From the NCBI GenBank assembly GCA_019239815.1, contig JAFAZL010000088.1:1-5974 (forward strand): a stretch of 5,974 bases of DNA, in the 5' to 3' direction. The DNA comes from Acidobacteriota bacterium (GTDB taxonomy: Bacteria > Acidobacteriota > Terriglobia > Acidoferrales > UBA7541). This document shows positions 1-5,539 of the stretch, one piece after another (the first letter of the stretch is position 1; each line of letters starts with the position of its first letter). Below the pieces are notes generated by a model. That model did not search any database and was not told the origin of the DNA. It saw only the letters and a list, made by a program, of their open reading frames with translations. Made by a program: the position numbers and the translations under genes.

Positions 1-5
1 AGGAG
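1..5 (+). promoter_or_regulatory. Shine-Dalgarno site of the Tat oxidoreductase gene
   Basis: AGGAG lies at the very left edge, 7 bases before the ATG at 13. Its spacing supports that ATG as the start. The promoter, or any upstream operon partner, lies outside the window. Confidence 0.8.
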
Positions 6-12
6 CCTCTAA

Positions 13-1398
13 ATGTCTCGCACTCCCAACAACTACACACGCCGCCAATTTCTGCAACGCACGGCTGCCACAGCCGGCGCGCTCGCAGCCGCGAATGTGA
101 TTGCGCTGCCTGATCGCCATCTCGAGGCCGCTCCCTTCCCTGCCAACGTCCCACCCAGCGATCGTCTTCGCTTCGGCATCATCGGCGTCGGAATGGAAGG
201 CTCTGGCGTGCTTTCGAATGCCATCGCGCTACCTGGCGCTGAGTGTGTCGCCGCCGCTGATCTCTACGATGAGCGTCACCTGCTTGCCCGCGAAATCACA
301 GCGAAGCCAAATCTCCTCACGACTCGAAAATACAAGGAACTGCTCGACAACAAAGACATCGACTGCATCCTCGCCGCCGTCCCCGACCACTGGCACAAAC
401 AAGTCGTCGTCGATTCTGTTCGCGCCGGAAAGCCAATCTACTGCGAGAAGCCGATGTCGCACACCGCGGCCGATGGCCTGGAGATGGTCGCAGCCGCCAA
501 ACAAACCAGCAAGATCGTGCAAATCGGCTCGCAGCGCGTAAGCTCCGTGATTTGCGCAAAGGCCCGGGAAATCCTTGCGCAAGGAACAATCGGAACGCTG
601 ACGCTTGTCGAAGGCACTTACGGCCGGAATGATCCCAACGGCGCATGGGAATACCCAACGCCGCCGGGACTCTCTCCGCTAAATTTCGATTGGGAAACCT
701 GGCAAGGCACCGTGCCGAAGCGCGCGTGGGATCCTGACATGTCGCCGAAGTATTTCGCGCGATGGCGCTGCTGGAAGGAGTACGGCACCGGCGTCGCCGG
801 CGATCTCCTCGTTCACTTGGTCAGCGGAATGATGTTCATGCTCGGCATCAACGAGCAACCGAATCGCGTGCAAGCGCTCGGCAATATCATTCGCTGGAAG
901 GACGGGCGCAACATGCCCGATGTCCACGCCGCACTCTATGAATATCCTTCGTTGCAGGCGCCCGTTTACTTGCGCCTCAATCTCGGCGGCGCATCACCCG
1001 AAACGTATCGCTTCTACGGTTCGAAAGGCACGCTGGAAGTCACCGAATACGAAATCAAATATCTGCCGCAAACCGGCGAAAACGATGCGCCCAGCTACTA
1101 TACCGGCAGCTTCCCGAACGCGATGCGCCAAGCCTACGCCAAACAATGGCACGAAGAGAACGATCCGAAGCCCGGCAAGGAACCGACTTTGGAAGGTTTC
1201 ACCTACACCGGCACATCCTGGGATGAATTGAAACCGCATCTCTGGAATTTCTTCCAGGCCGTTCGCACTAACGGCACCGTCACAGAGGACGCCATCTTCG
1301 GTCATCACGCGGCTCTCGCGTGTCACATGGCGAACGAGTCGTTCTTCCGCCACGCTCCCACAACCTGGGATGCCGCAACGAACACGATCAAAAGTTAG
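13..1398 (+). CDS. Tat-exported Gfo/Idh/MocA family oxidoreductase
   Basis: A 461-residue predicted NAD(P)-dependent oxidoreductase, probably acting on a sugar or polyol derivative. The N-terminus carries a twin-arginine signal (T-R10-R11-Q-F-L) followed by an Ala-rich hydrophobic stretch to about residue 32, so export in folded form with bound cofactor is expected. The Rossmann fold starts near residue 52 with the dinucleotide-binding pattern G-I-I-G-V-G-M-E-G (55-63) and an acidic residue at the end of the second strand (D83). The family's E-K-P motif is E145-K146-P147, in which the lysine is usually catalytic. D264 and H268, in GDLLVH, sit where the C-terminal substrate domain usually supplies catalytic residues. 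The length and the late segment HHAALACHMANES (431-443) match the long Tat-type subgroup common in Acidobacteria, Planctomycetes and Bacteroidetes. The substrate cannot be read from sequence. The gene ends 18 bases from the convergent gene at 1417. Confidence 0.95.
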   Translation: MSRTPNNYTRRQFLQRTAATAGALAAANVIALPDRHLEAAPFPANVPPSDRLRFGIIGVGMEGSGVLSNAIALPGAECVAAADLYDERHLLAREITAKPNLLTTRKYKELLDNKDIDCILAAVPDHWHKQVVVDSVRAGKPIYCEKPMSHTAADGLEMVAAAKQTSKIVQIGSQRVSSVICAKAREILAQGTIGTLTLVEGTYGRNDPNGAWEYPTPPGLSPLNFDWETWQGTVPKRAWDPDMSPKYFARWRCWKEYGTGVAGDLLVHLVSGMMFMLGINEQPNRVQALGNIIRWKDGRNMPDVHAALYEYPSLQAPVYLRLNLGGASPETYRFYGSKGTLEVTEYEIKYLPQTGENDAPSYYTGSFPNAMRQAYAKQWHEENDPKPGKEPTLEGFTYTGTSWDELKPHLWNFFQAVRTNGTVTEDAIFGHHAALACHMANESFFRHAPTTWDAATNTIKS

Positions 1399-1416
1399 CG
1401 GAGTTGCTTGCAATAT

Positions 1417-1947
1417 TTACTGCGGTGGTCGTCCCAAGGTGATCTCTCGCACGATCTCTCGCGCGCGCTCTTCGTTGGCGGCCGAAACATAGATGTGCGT
1501 TTGCCCGTCGGGCGTCTCGATGTGCATCGGGATTTCGTTCTCTTGCAGGGCAGCGGTCAGAAATTCGGAAGTTTTGTCGTCGCCGCCGTTCCAGATCTCG
1601 ACCTTCGGATGCTCTTCCGTCTCATCCGTCAACGGCCGCTCTTCGTTTGGCGCGAACGGCTGCGCGGGAATTTCCAGGTCCTGCGGCTCCTGCGCGAGCA
1701 GCTTCTCCAAAATTTGTTTCGCCGCCGTCATGTCCGCCGACAGCACCGCGACTTCAAATCCGAATCGCGGCTTCCAATCGATCGGAAGCGGATCGGCATC
1801 CGGAGTGATCGAATCATCTCCGATCGCCATGTTTCGCGAGGGAATCCCCGCGGCGTTCAGAGAATCGGTCAGCGTTTGATAGAAGGCGGGGTCCTCGCCC
1901 GCCCACAGCAGAATAAGGGAAGATCCGGCAGCCGGACTAGCGCACAT
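1417..1947 (-). CDS. Tandem DUF2007-like domain protein without a zinc ribbon
   Basis: A 176-residue, acidic, apparently soluble protein. I read it as two repeats of the DUF2007 (putative signal-transducing protein) type. Domain 1 spans about residues 11-85 (LILLWAGEDP, then NAAGIP, then AAKQILEKLL). Domain 2 spans about 115-170 (VEIWNGGDD, then LQENEIP, then RAREIVREI). A Pro/Glu-rich linker (86-114) joins them. Each repeat follows the family pattern: a hydrophobic strand, W-x-G-x-D, a helix, a G/E-I-P turn, and a final helix with A-x-x-I/L-L. The ATG at 1947 is preferred because a strong AAGGAG lies 7 bases upstream; an in-frame ATG at 1992 would only add 15 unconvincing residues. It is clearly related to the protein at 4863-5492 but lacks that protein's Cys4 zinc ribbon. 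The family has no settled biochemical role, so the function is unknown. It is transcribed divergently from the sigma-factor operon and convergently with the oxidoreductase. Confidence 0.82.
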   Translation of the reverse strand: MCASPAAGSSLILLWAGEDPAFYQTLTDSLNAAGIPSRNMAIGDDSITPDADPLPIDWKPRFGFEVAVLSADMTAAKQILEKLLAQEPQDLEIPAQPFAPNEERPLTDETEEHPKVEIWNGGDDKTSEFLTAALQENEIPMHIETPDGQTHIYVSAANEERAREIVREITLGRPPQ

Positions 1948-1954
1948 GAGCTTT

Positions 1955-1960
1955 CTCCTT
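1955..1960 (-). promoter_or_regulatory. Strong Shine-Dalgarno that fixes the start of the tandem DUF2007 gene
   Basis: Read on the minus strand this is AAGGAG, followed by a 7-base spacer and the ATG at 1947. It decides between that start and the in-frame ATG at 1992. Confidence 0.85.
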
Positions 1961-2019
1961 GGAAGGCCCAAACAGCTCGAAGATCCGCGCAAAGTCTACT
2001 ACGGGTTGCAAATCGCTGG

Positions 2020-2099
2020 ATATCAATAGGAATTTGTAGGCCCGACTTTCGACCGAGCTAAATCCGAGGCCGCGACAAAACGGCGCAAGCTATTGATAT
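2020..2099. repeat. Perfect 10-bp inverted repeat with 60-base spacer
   Basis: The left arm is ATATCAATAG (2020-2029) and the right arm is its exact reverse complement CTATTGATAT (2090-2099). The match does not extend on either side. The arms are AT-rich in an otherwise GC-rich region and lie in the divergent intergenic space, so they could be paired operator half-sites. A chance match of this size is uncommon but not impossible, and the wide spacing argues against a simple terminator hairpin. Confidence 0.5.
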
Positions 2100-2346
2100 T
2101 ATGGTCTTTACCTCAGCGACGAACTGCAGAGCAGAAAGACGACGCTGTAGCGGTGCCCTCCGATCGCCACTGCGTCTTTTTCACGTCGCCAACCGTATAC
2201 CGATTAGAATGATCGCCACGTTTACACAAGTTCGGATGCAAACAGCGGTCGCCGGTACGATCTGCAATTCCGCTCTCGGTGCAACTTCGTCGGCATTCAG
2301 TTCGCTGGCGGCTGCCGCAAGGTCGACTTTCCTTTTCTCGCCAGTG

Positions 2347-2913
2347 ATGGCTGACGACAGAACAACCTTGATCCAAGGATTGCGCCAGCGCGATCCCGAG
2401 TTGCTCGATCGATTGATCGAGGAATATCAACATCGCTTGTATCGGTATCTCGTTTACATCACGGGAGACGCGGCCCGCGCCGAAGATTTTTTCCAGGAGA
2501 CATGGATTCGCGTTCTGGAACGCGGCCATCAGTACGACGGAAAACATAAGTTTGAAGCGTGGCTCTTTACCATCGCGCGCAATCTCGTGATCGATTGGCA
2601 GCGGCAAAAGAAAGCAATCAGCCTTGACTCGATGGTCGATCCGGAAGAAGAAGGACGACCGATCGACCTGCCAGACGAGAAGGCGGAATCGCCGCTCCAC
2701 GCTTATCTGCAAAGTGAGAGCGAGCAACGTGTGCAAGCATCACTCGATCGCCTGCCGGTCCACTATCGCGAAGTCTTGCTACTCCGATTCCGCGAGGAAA
2801 TGCAGCTCGACGAGATCGCAAGAATTCAGTCCACGCCGATTTCGACCGTGAAGTCGAGACTTTATCGTGGCTTGGAAGCACTCAAGGGATTGTTAGCTGG
2901 CGGTGTGGCGTGA
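2347..2913 (+). CDS. ECF-type RNA polymerase sigma factor (sigma-70 family)
   Basis: A 188-residue alternative sigma factor that would direct RNA polymerase to a dedicated promoter set once released by its anti-sigma factor. Region 2 spans about residues 15-86, with the core-binding and -10 recognition features D-x-x-R-A-E-D-F-F-Q-E-T-W (41-53) and F-x-A-W-L-F-T-I-A-R-N-L-V-I-D (69-83). An acidic linker (97-125) separates it from region 4 (about 127-183), whose helix-turn-helix contains L-D-E-I-A then S-T-V-K-S-R-L-Y-R-G (166-175). There is no region 1 or 3, and the length is typical of ECF factors. The ATG at 2347 is chosen because homologous sequence begins there. No clear Shine-Dalgarno precedes it, and a GTG at 2344 is an equally placed alternative. 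The frame is open for 82 codons upstream but without sigma-like sequence. It is the first gene of an operon with the anti-sigma gene 17 bases downstream. Confidence 0.95.
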   Translation: MADDRTTLIQGLRQRDPELLDRLIEEYQHRLYRYLVYITGDAARAEDFFQETWIRVLERGHQYDGKHKFEAWLFTIARNLVIDWQRQKKAISLDSMVDPEEEGRPIDLPDEKAESPLHAYLQSESEQRVQASLDRLPVHYREVLLLRFREEMQLDEIARIQSTPISTVKSRLYRGLEALKGLLAGGVA

Positions 2914-2930
2914 ACTCACAAGAGAACAAC

Positions 2931-3419
2931 ATGAATGAATCGCACGCTCGCGCCGCGTTGCTGATCGCGAAAGAGCGCATCGAAGGCATTTCGCCCGCTG
3001 AGCAGGAATGGCTGGTCGCGCACCTGCGCGAATGCGCGCAATGCAACGCATATGCCGAAGCAACCCAGCAAGCTTTGCGCTCGTTTGTCTCGCTCCATCT
3101 TCCAGTCCCTCGCGGGCTTGCCGCACGCACGCAATTCCGGTTGCGCCTGCGCGCGCAGGAGATGCGCTCGGTTCGCCAGCCACGCTGGCGACTTGTCTAT
3201 ATGATGTGCGGCGCTTCGTGGGTTGCGGGAGCAGCAACAGCTCCCTACATCTGGCGCGGTTTGGAATGGCTGGGCCATCGCGCCGGCGTTCCGGACATTG
3301 TTTGGAAGATGGGTTTCGGCGTCTGGTGGGCGCTGCCGGCAGTTATCGCTGCGGCCATCTTGTTCGCCGAGAACGCGGGAACGCGAGCATCTCGCGTCGA
3401 CTCAAATGAGAATTTATAA
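2931..3419 (+). CDS. Membrane-anchored zinc-binding anti-sigma factor
   Basis: A 162-residue protein, the probable cognate inhibitor of the ECF sigma factor encoded immediately upstream. The N-terminal cytoplasmic domain has the zinc anti-sigma signature H31-x3-C35-x2-C38 (AHLRECAQC), preceded by a helix with E-Q-E-W, as in mycobacterial and streptomycete ZAS proteins. Two hydrophobic stretches, about residues 88-108 and 123-146, are likely membrane helices joined by a short loop, which leaves almost no extracytoplasmic sensor domain. The C-terminus is short and polar. The ATG at 2931 is preceded by AAGAG at a reasonable distance. A GTG at 2910 overlapping the sigma stop codon would add 7 residues and cannot be fully excluded. 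ZAS proteins often respond to redox stress through the zinc-binding cysteines, but the signal here is unknown. Confidence 0.88.
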   Translation: MNESHARAALLIAKERIEGISPAEQEWLVAHLRECAQCNAYAEATQQALRSFVSLHLPVPRGLAARTQFRLRLRAQEMRSVRQPRWRLVYMMCGASWVAGAATAPYIWRGLEWLGHRAGVPDIVWKMGFGVWWALPAVIAAAILFAENAGTRASRVDSNENL

Positions 3420-3440
3420 CAAACGATTTCAACGAGTGGC

Positions 3441-3450
3441 AGGAGCGGAG
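3441..3450 (+). promoter_or_regulatory. Purine-rich ribosome binding site choosing the start of the zinc-ribbon membrane protein
   Basis: AGGAG at 3441-3445 and GGAG at 3447-3450 precede the ATG at 3457 by 11 and 6 bases. The earlier in-frame ATG at 3406, which overlaps the end of the anti-sigma gene, has no such site. Confidence 0.7.
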
Positions 3451-3456
3451 ACGGAA

Positions 3457-4119
3457 ATGACGGAGTATCCACAAAAGGTGAGCGAATCCTGGAGCGAGCG
3501 CATGCGATTGATTCGCTTCCGGCGCAAGCGCGAAAAGGAACTGCACTTCTGGCAAGAGTTCAAGCTGGTCCCTGCGTGGCTCCGATGGACTGTTGCCGCC
3601 CTCTACGTCATCGCGCTCGTCATCGCCACTGTCGTGAACCTGAATCCGGAGTGGAACGACGGGCAAGCCTTTCCGCCGGAACTGTCCCACAATCCTGCGC
3701 TGGCGACCCTGGCGTTGGCGGGAATCGTCACGGCTGTCTCAATTTTTCTCGCGAGCTGGATCTTCATGACCGCCTATGTAAACCGCGACGCAAAGCGACG
3801 CGGCATGAGTTCGGCGCTCTGGACGTTTCTCGTGATCGTGCTTTCTCCGGCGTATTTTGCGATCGGCTTCATTTTGTATTTCCTGATGCGTGCCCCCCTC
3901 CCCTATGCGTGCCCACAGTGCGCGCACATGGTCGGCGCTCGCTTCAACTTTTGCCCGAACTGCAAATGCAACCTGCACCCGTCCTGCCCCCAGTGCAAAC
4001 AGGAAGTCGCCGAAGACGATAAATACTGCCCGAATTGCGCATGCGATTTGCGGGCAACACCACCAGCCGAACCGGCGACCCCAATCTTTCCCGCCCTGGA
4101 CAGTGGAACGAATCCGTAA
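3457..4119 (+). CDS. Three-TM membrane protein with C-terminal double zinc ribbon
   Basis: A 220-residue protein, third gene of the sigma/anti-sigma operon, 37 bases after the anti-sigma stop. A basic N-terminus (residues 15-28, rich in Arg/Lys) precedes three predicted membrane helices at about 43-61, 81-104 and 119-143. The segment A-Y-V-N-R-D-A-K-R-R-G-M (106-117) before helix 3, and the G-F-I-L-Y-F-L-M-R end of that helix, resemble the short hydrophobic module often seen in PLDc_N-like and zinc-ribbon membrane proteins. The C-terminal tail carries two Cys4 ribbons, C152/C155/C166/C169 and C177/C180/C191/C194, a double zinc ribbon arrangement, and ends in a Pro-rich tail. The charge pattern suggests the ribbons face the cytoplasm, where they could contact the sigma or anti-sigma factor; that is inference. 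No enzymatic motif is visible and no precise function is known. Confidence 0.85.
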   Translation: MTEYPQKVSESWSERMRLIRFRRKREKELHFWQEFKLVPAWLRWTVAALYVIALVIATVVNLNPEWNDGQAFPPELSHNPALATLALAGIVTAVSIFLASWIFMTAYVNRDAKRRGMSSALWTFLVIVLSPAYFAIGFILYFLMRAPLPYACPQCAHMVGARFNFCPNCKCNLHPSCPQCKQEVAEDDKYCPNCACDLRATPPAEPATPIFPALDSGTNP

Positions 4120-4213
4120 CTGACGCAGCCGTGCTGAGCCACTCTCCTCATCACTGAAACCGCCCCGTCGCACCGTCCATCCAACCGCCATGAAACACCG
4201 CCGCATCGAAGCC

Positions 4214-4241
4214 TTGCGGTAGGGGTAAACCCATCTAGTAT
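4214..4241 (+). promoter_or_regulatory. Putative sigma-70 promoter of the secreted-protein gene
   Basis: TTGCGG (4214-4219) and TAGTAT (4236-4241) are separated by 16 bases, giving a short leader of about 16 bases before the ATG at 4264. The -35 box overlaps a small inverted repeat (CCGCA 4201-4205 / TGCGG 4215-4219). The 144-base gap between the upstream operon and this gene agrees with a separate promoter, but the call rests on hexamer similarity only. Confidence 0.4.
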
Positions 4242-4263
4242 CTTGGCGTTGGGAGAACGTTCG

Positions 4264-4839
4264 ATGAATAAGCTTTCGAAAATATTGGTGAGCGCGATTG
4301 CGGTGAGCGCTCTCGCAACGTATGTCTGCATGATGTCGGATTCCGTCTTTGCGATGCCGCAACAAACGGCGCAGCCAACCGAAAATCAGGACGCCAAAGA
4401 CATCAAGGCGTTCGTTCTCGATCAGCCGAAATTCGATCAGATCACCGCGAGCTTCGGTGAGATCGCCGCTTGCCGAAAGCAAAATCCCGCTCCATGGACT
4501 CAACTGACCGGCGATCCCGCCTACGCCGACGCATCGCTGACCGATAAAGCAAAAATGATGGACGCGCAGGTCGGCCAATGCACCGCTCTGCTCAAGAAAC
4601 ACAGCTTCACCACGCGCGATTATCTGATTTCGATCGACGTGCTCAGCCGCTCCGAGCAAGTCTCGCTGATGAAAAAACGCAACATGACGGCTGCAGCAGG
4701 CAAAGCCGCTGAAGCACTCAACCCTGCGAGCATTGCGTTCACGGATGCGCACTATGAAGAGATCGAGAAGTGGCGCCAATCAATTCGCGCGCAAGCGCAG
4801 GCGCCACAACAAGCACCGCAGGCCCAACCACAACAATAA
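4264..4839 (+). CDS. Small secreted protein of unknown family
   Basis: A 191-residue protein that I do not recognise. The start is supported by GGGAGA at 4251-4256, 7 bases before the ATG. A Sec-type signal peptide is visible: K3/K6, a hydrophobic core from about residue 8 to 22, and a probable cleavage after S-V-F-A (27-30). Cys22 lies in T-Y-V-C, which is a poor lipobox, so a lipoprotein is unlikely. The mature part looks largely helical and contains just two cysteines (C70 and C106), which could form a disulfide after export. Aromatic and charged residues near the C-terminus (A-H-Y-E-E-I-E-K-W) precede a low-complexity Gln/Ala/Pro tail (about 176-191). A second Gln/Pro-rich patch follows the cleavage site. 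It may be a periplasmic partner or target of the preceding sigma operon, but only proximity suggests this. Confidence 0.75.
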   Translation: MNKLSKILVSAIAVSALATYVCMMSDSVFAMPQQTAQPTENQDAKDIKAFVLDQPKFDQITASFGEIAACRKQNPAPWTQLTGDPAYADASLTDKAKMMDAQVGQCTALLKKHSFTTRDYLISIDVLSRSEQVSLMKKRNMTAAAGKAAEALNPASIAFTDAHYEEIEKWRQSIRAQAQAPQQAPQAQPQQ

Positions 4840-4862
4840 CCAGTCAATCTGGTGGAAAAGAG

Positions 4863-5492
4863 TCAGGCTGGTGGAGTCGCTTCCCGCACTTCGCGAATGA
4901 TCTCGCGCGAAGCGGCTTCCGCGGCAGGCTTCACCAGTACACGGATCTGGTTCGGCCTCGCCTCGTCTTCTTCTCTACGCACGCCGATTCGATTTTCCCG
5001 CAGACACGCTTCGAGCAGATCGGCCAAAGCGGTGTCTTCACCGCTCCAGACCACAACCGTAGCTTCGGTCGGTTTCCAATCGCGGTCTTCCGAACGCTGC
5101 TGATTCCCATCGGAATCGACAACGTTTTCGGTCGGCTCGTCGAGCGCGAACGGTGCGCTCTCTCGCACGCCGGCCAGAAGCTCCTTCGCGCGCGACAAAT
5201 CCGAAAGAAATACCCGCACCGCGTATTTTGGCCGGGGCATCCCCAATTCAAAAACCAGATGCTCGTTCGTCGGCTGAACGTGGTGCCGGATGCCGGCATC
5301 GCGCAAGATGTGTATGACTTCGCTCACCGCGAGCGGATCGCCGCCGCGCCACGCGACGACGATTTTCTCCTTGCGTTGTCGTTCATCCAGTGGATGCCCG
5401 CGCAGTTCCTCAGGCACAAGTTCAATGCCGCACACGCTGCACATCGCGTGGCTGTCGGCATATTCGGCGTCGCAAACGGGACAATATTTCAT
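4863..5492 (-). CDS. Zinc ribbon plus tandem DUF2007-like domain protein
   Basis: A 209-residue predicted cytoplasmic protein. The N-terminus is a compact Cys4 zinc ribbon (C4-x2-C7, C18-x2-C21). It is followed by two DUF2007-like domains: about residues 43-110 (IVVAWRGGDP, then ILRDAGI, then RAKELL) and about 144-203 (VVVWSGEDT, then LRENRIG, then SREIIREV), separated by an acidic linker. The start at 5492 is chosen because the ribbon begins directly after it; an in-frame ATG at 5588 would overlap the thiolase gene and add 32 Arg-rich residues. The Shine-Dalgarno is weak (GAGA-like). It lies 47 bases downstream of the thiolase stop on the same strand, so co-transcription is likely. It is a paralog of the protein at 1417-1947, which lacks the ribbon. 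No catalytic motif is seen. A regulatory or ligand-binding role is the family's presumed function but is unproven. Confidence 0.85.
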   Translation of the reverse strand: MKYCPVCDAEYADSHAMCSVCGIELVPEELRGHPLDERQRKEKIVVAWRGGDPLAVSEVIHILRDAGIRHHVQPTNEHLVFELGMPRPKYAVRVFLSDLSRAKELLAGVRESAPFALDEPTENVVDSDGNQQRSEDRDWKPTEATVVVWSGEDTALADLLEACLRENRIGVRREEDEARPNQIRVLVKPAAEAASREIIREVREATPPA

Positions 5493-5539
5493 CGAAGTTT
5501 GTTCTCGGATCGCTGCTATGAGTCTCTTCTCAAATTGCT

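Larger units (their letters stand above)
1948..2346. other. Divergent intergenic region between the DUF2007 gene and the sigma operon
   Basis: About 400 bases without a convincing gene. The region should hold promoters for both flanking genes. Visible elements are the minus-strand Shine-Dalgarno (1955-1960), a 10-bp inverted repeat (arms 2020-2029 and 2090-2099), two possible rightward -10 hexamers (TATTAT at 2097-2102; TAGAAT at 2205-2210) with poor -35 partners, and outward-facing TGCAAC motifs (2005-2010 on minus; 2280-2285 on plus). The sigma-factor frame stays open through 2101-2346, but its translation is low-complexity, Ala/Ser/Arg-rich and unlike a sigma-factor N-terminus, so I treat it as non-coding. 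Confidence 0.6.

Noticed and set aside
1408..2061. A 217-codon plus-strand open frame opposite the tandem DUF2007 gene
   Set aside because: The minus-strand gene has a strong Shine-Dalgarno and a paralog in the window; the plus frame is Arg-rich antisense translation.
2910..2930. GTG start of the anti-sigma gene overlapping the sigma stop codon (GTGA)
   Set aside because: The ATG at 2931 is better placed relative to the AAGAG site and the added 7 residues are unremarkable. It remains a possible alternative.
3406..3456. ATG at 3406 as start of the zinc-ribbon membrane protein, overlapping the anti-sigma gene by 14 bases
   Set aside because: No Shine-Dalgarno precedes it, while the ATG at 3457 has two purine-rich sites.
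3739..4779. A 346-codon open frame on the minus strand opposite the zinc-ribbon and secreted-protein genes
   Set aside because: It crosses two well-supported plus-strand genes and the gap between them, its translation has no domain-like pattern, and such antisense frames are expected in GC-rich DNA.
4786..4836. Gln/Ala/Pro repeat-like coding sequence at the end of the secreted-protein gene
   Set aside because: Low-complexity tail with no regular repeat unit, so not annotated as a separate repeat.
4839..4853. Possible terminator hairpin (ACCAG / CTGGT, 5-base loop) between convergent genes
   Set aside because: The stem is only 5 bp and has no T-tract on the plus strand and only a loose T-rich run on the minus strand. 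It is too weak to call.
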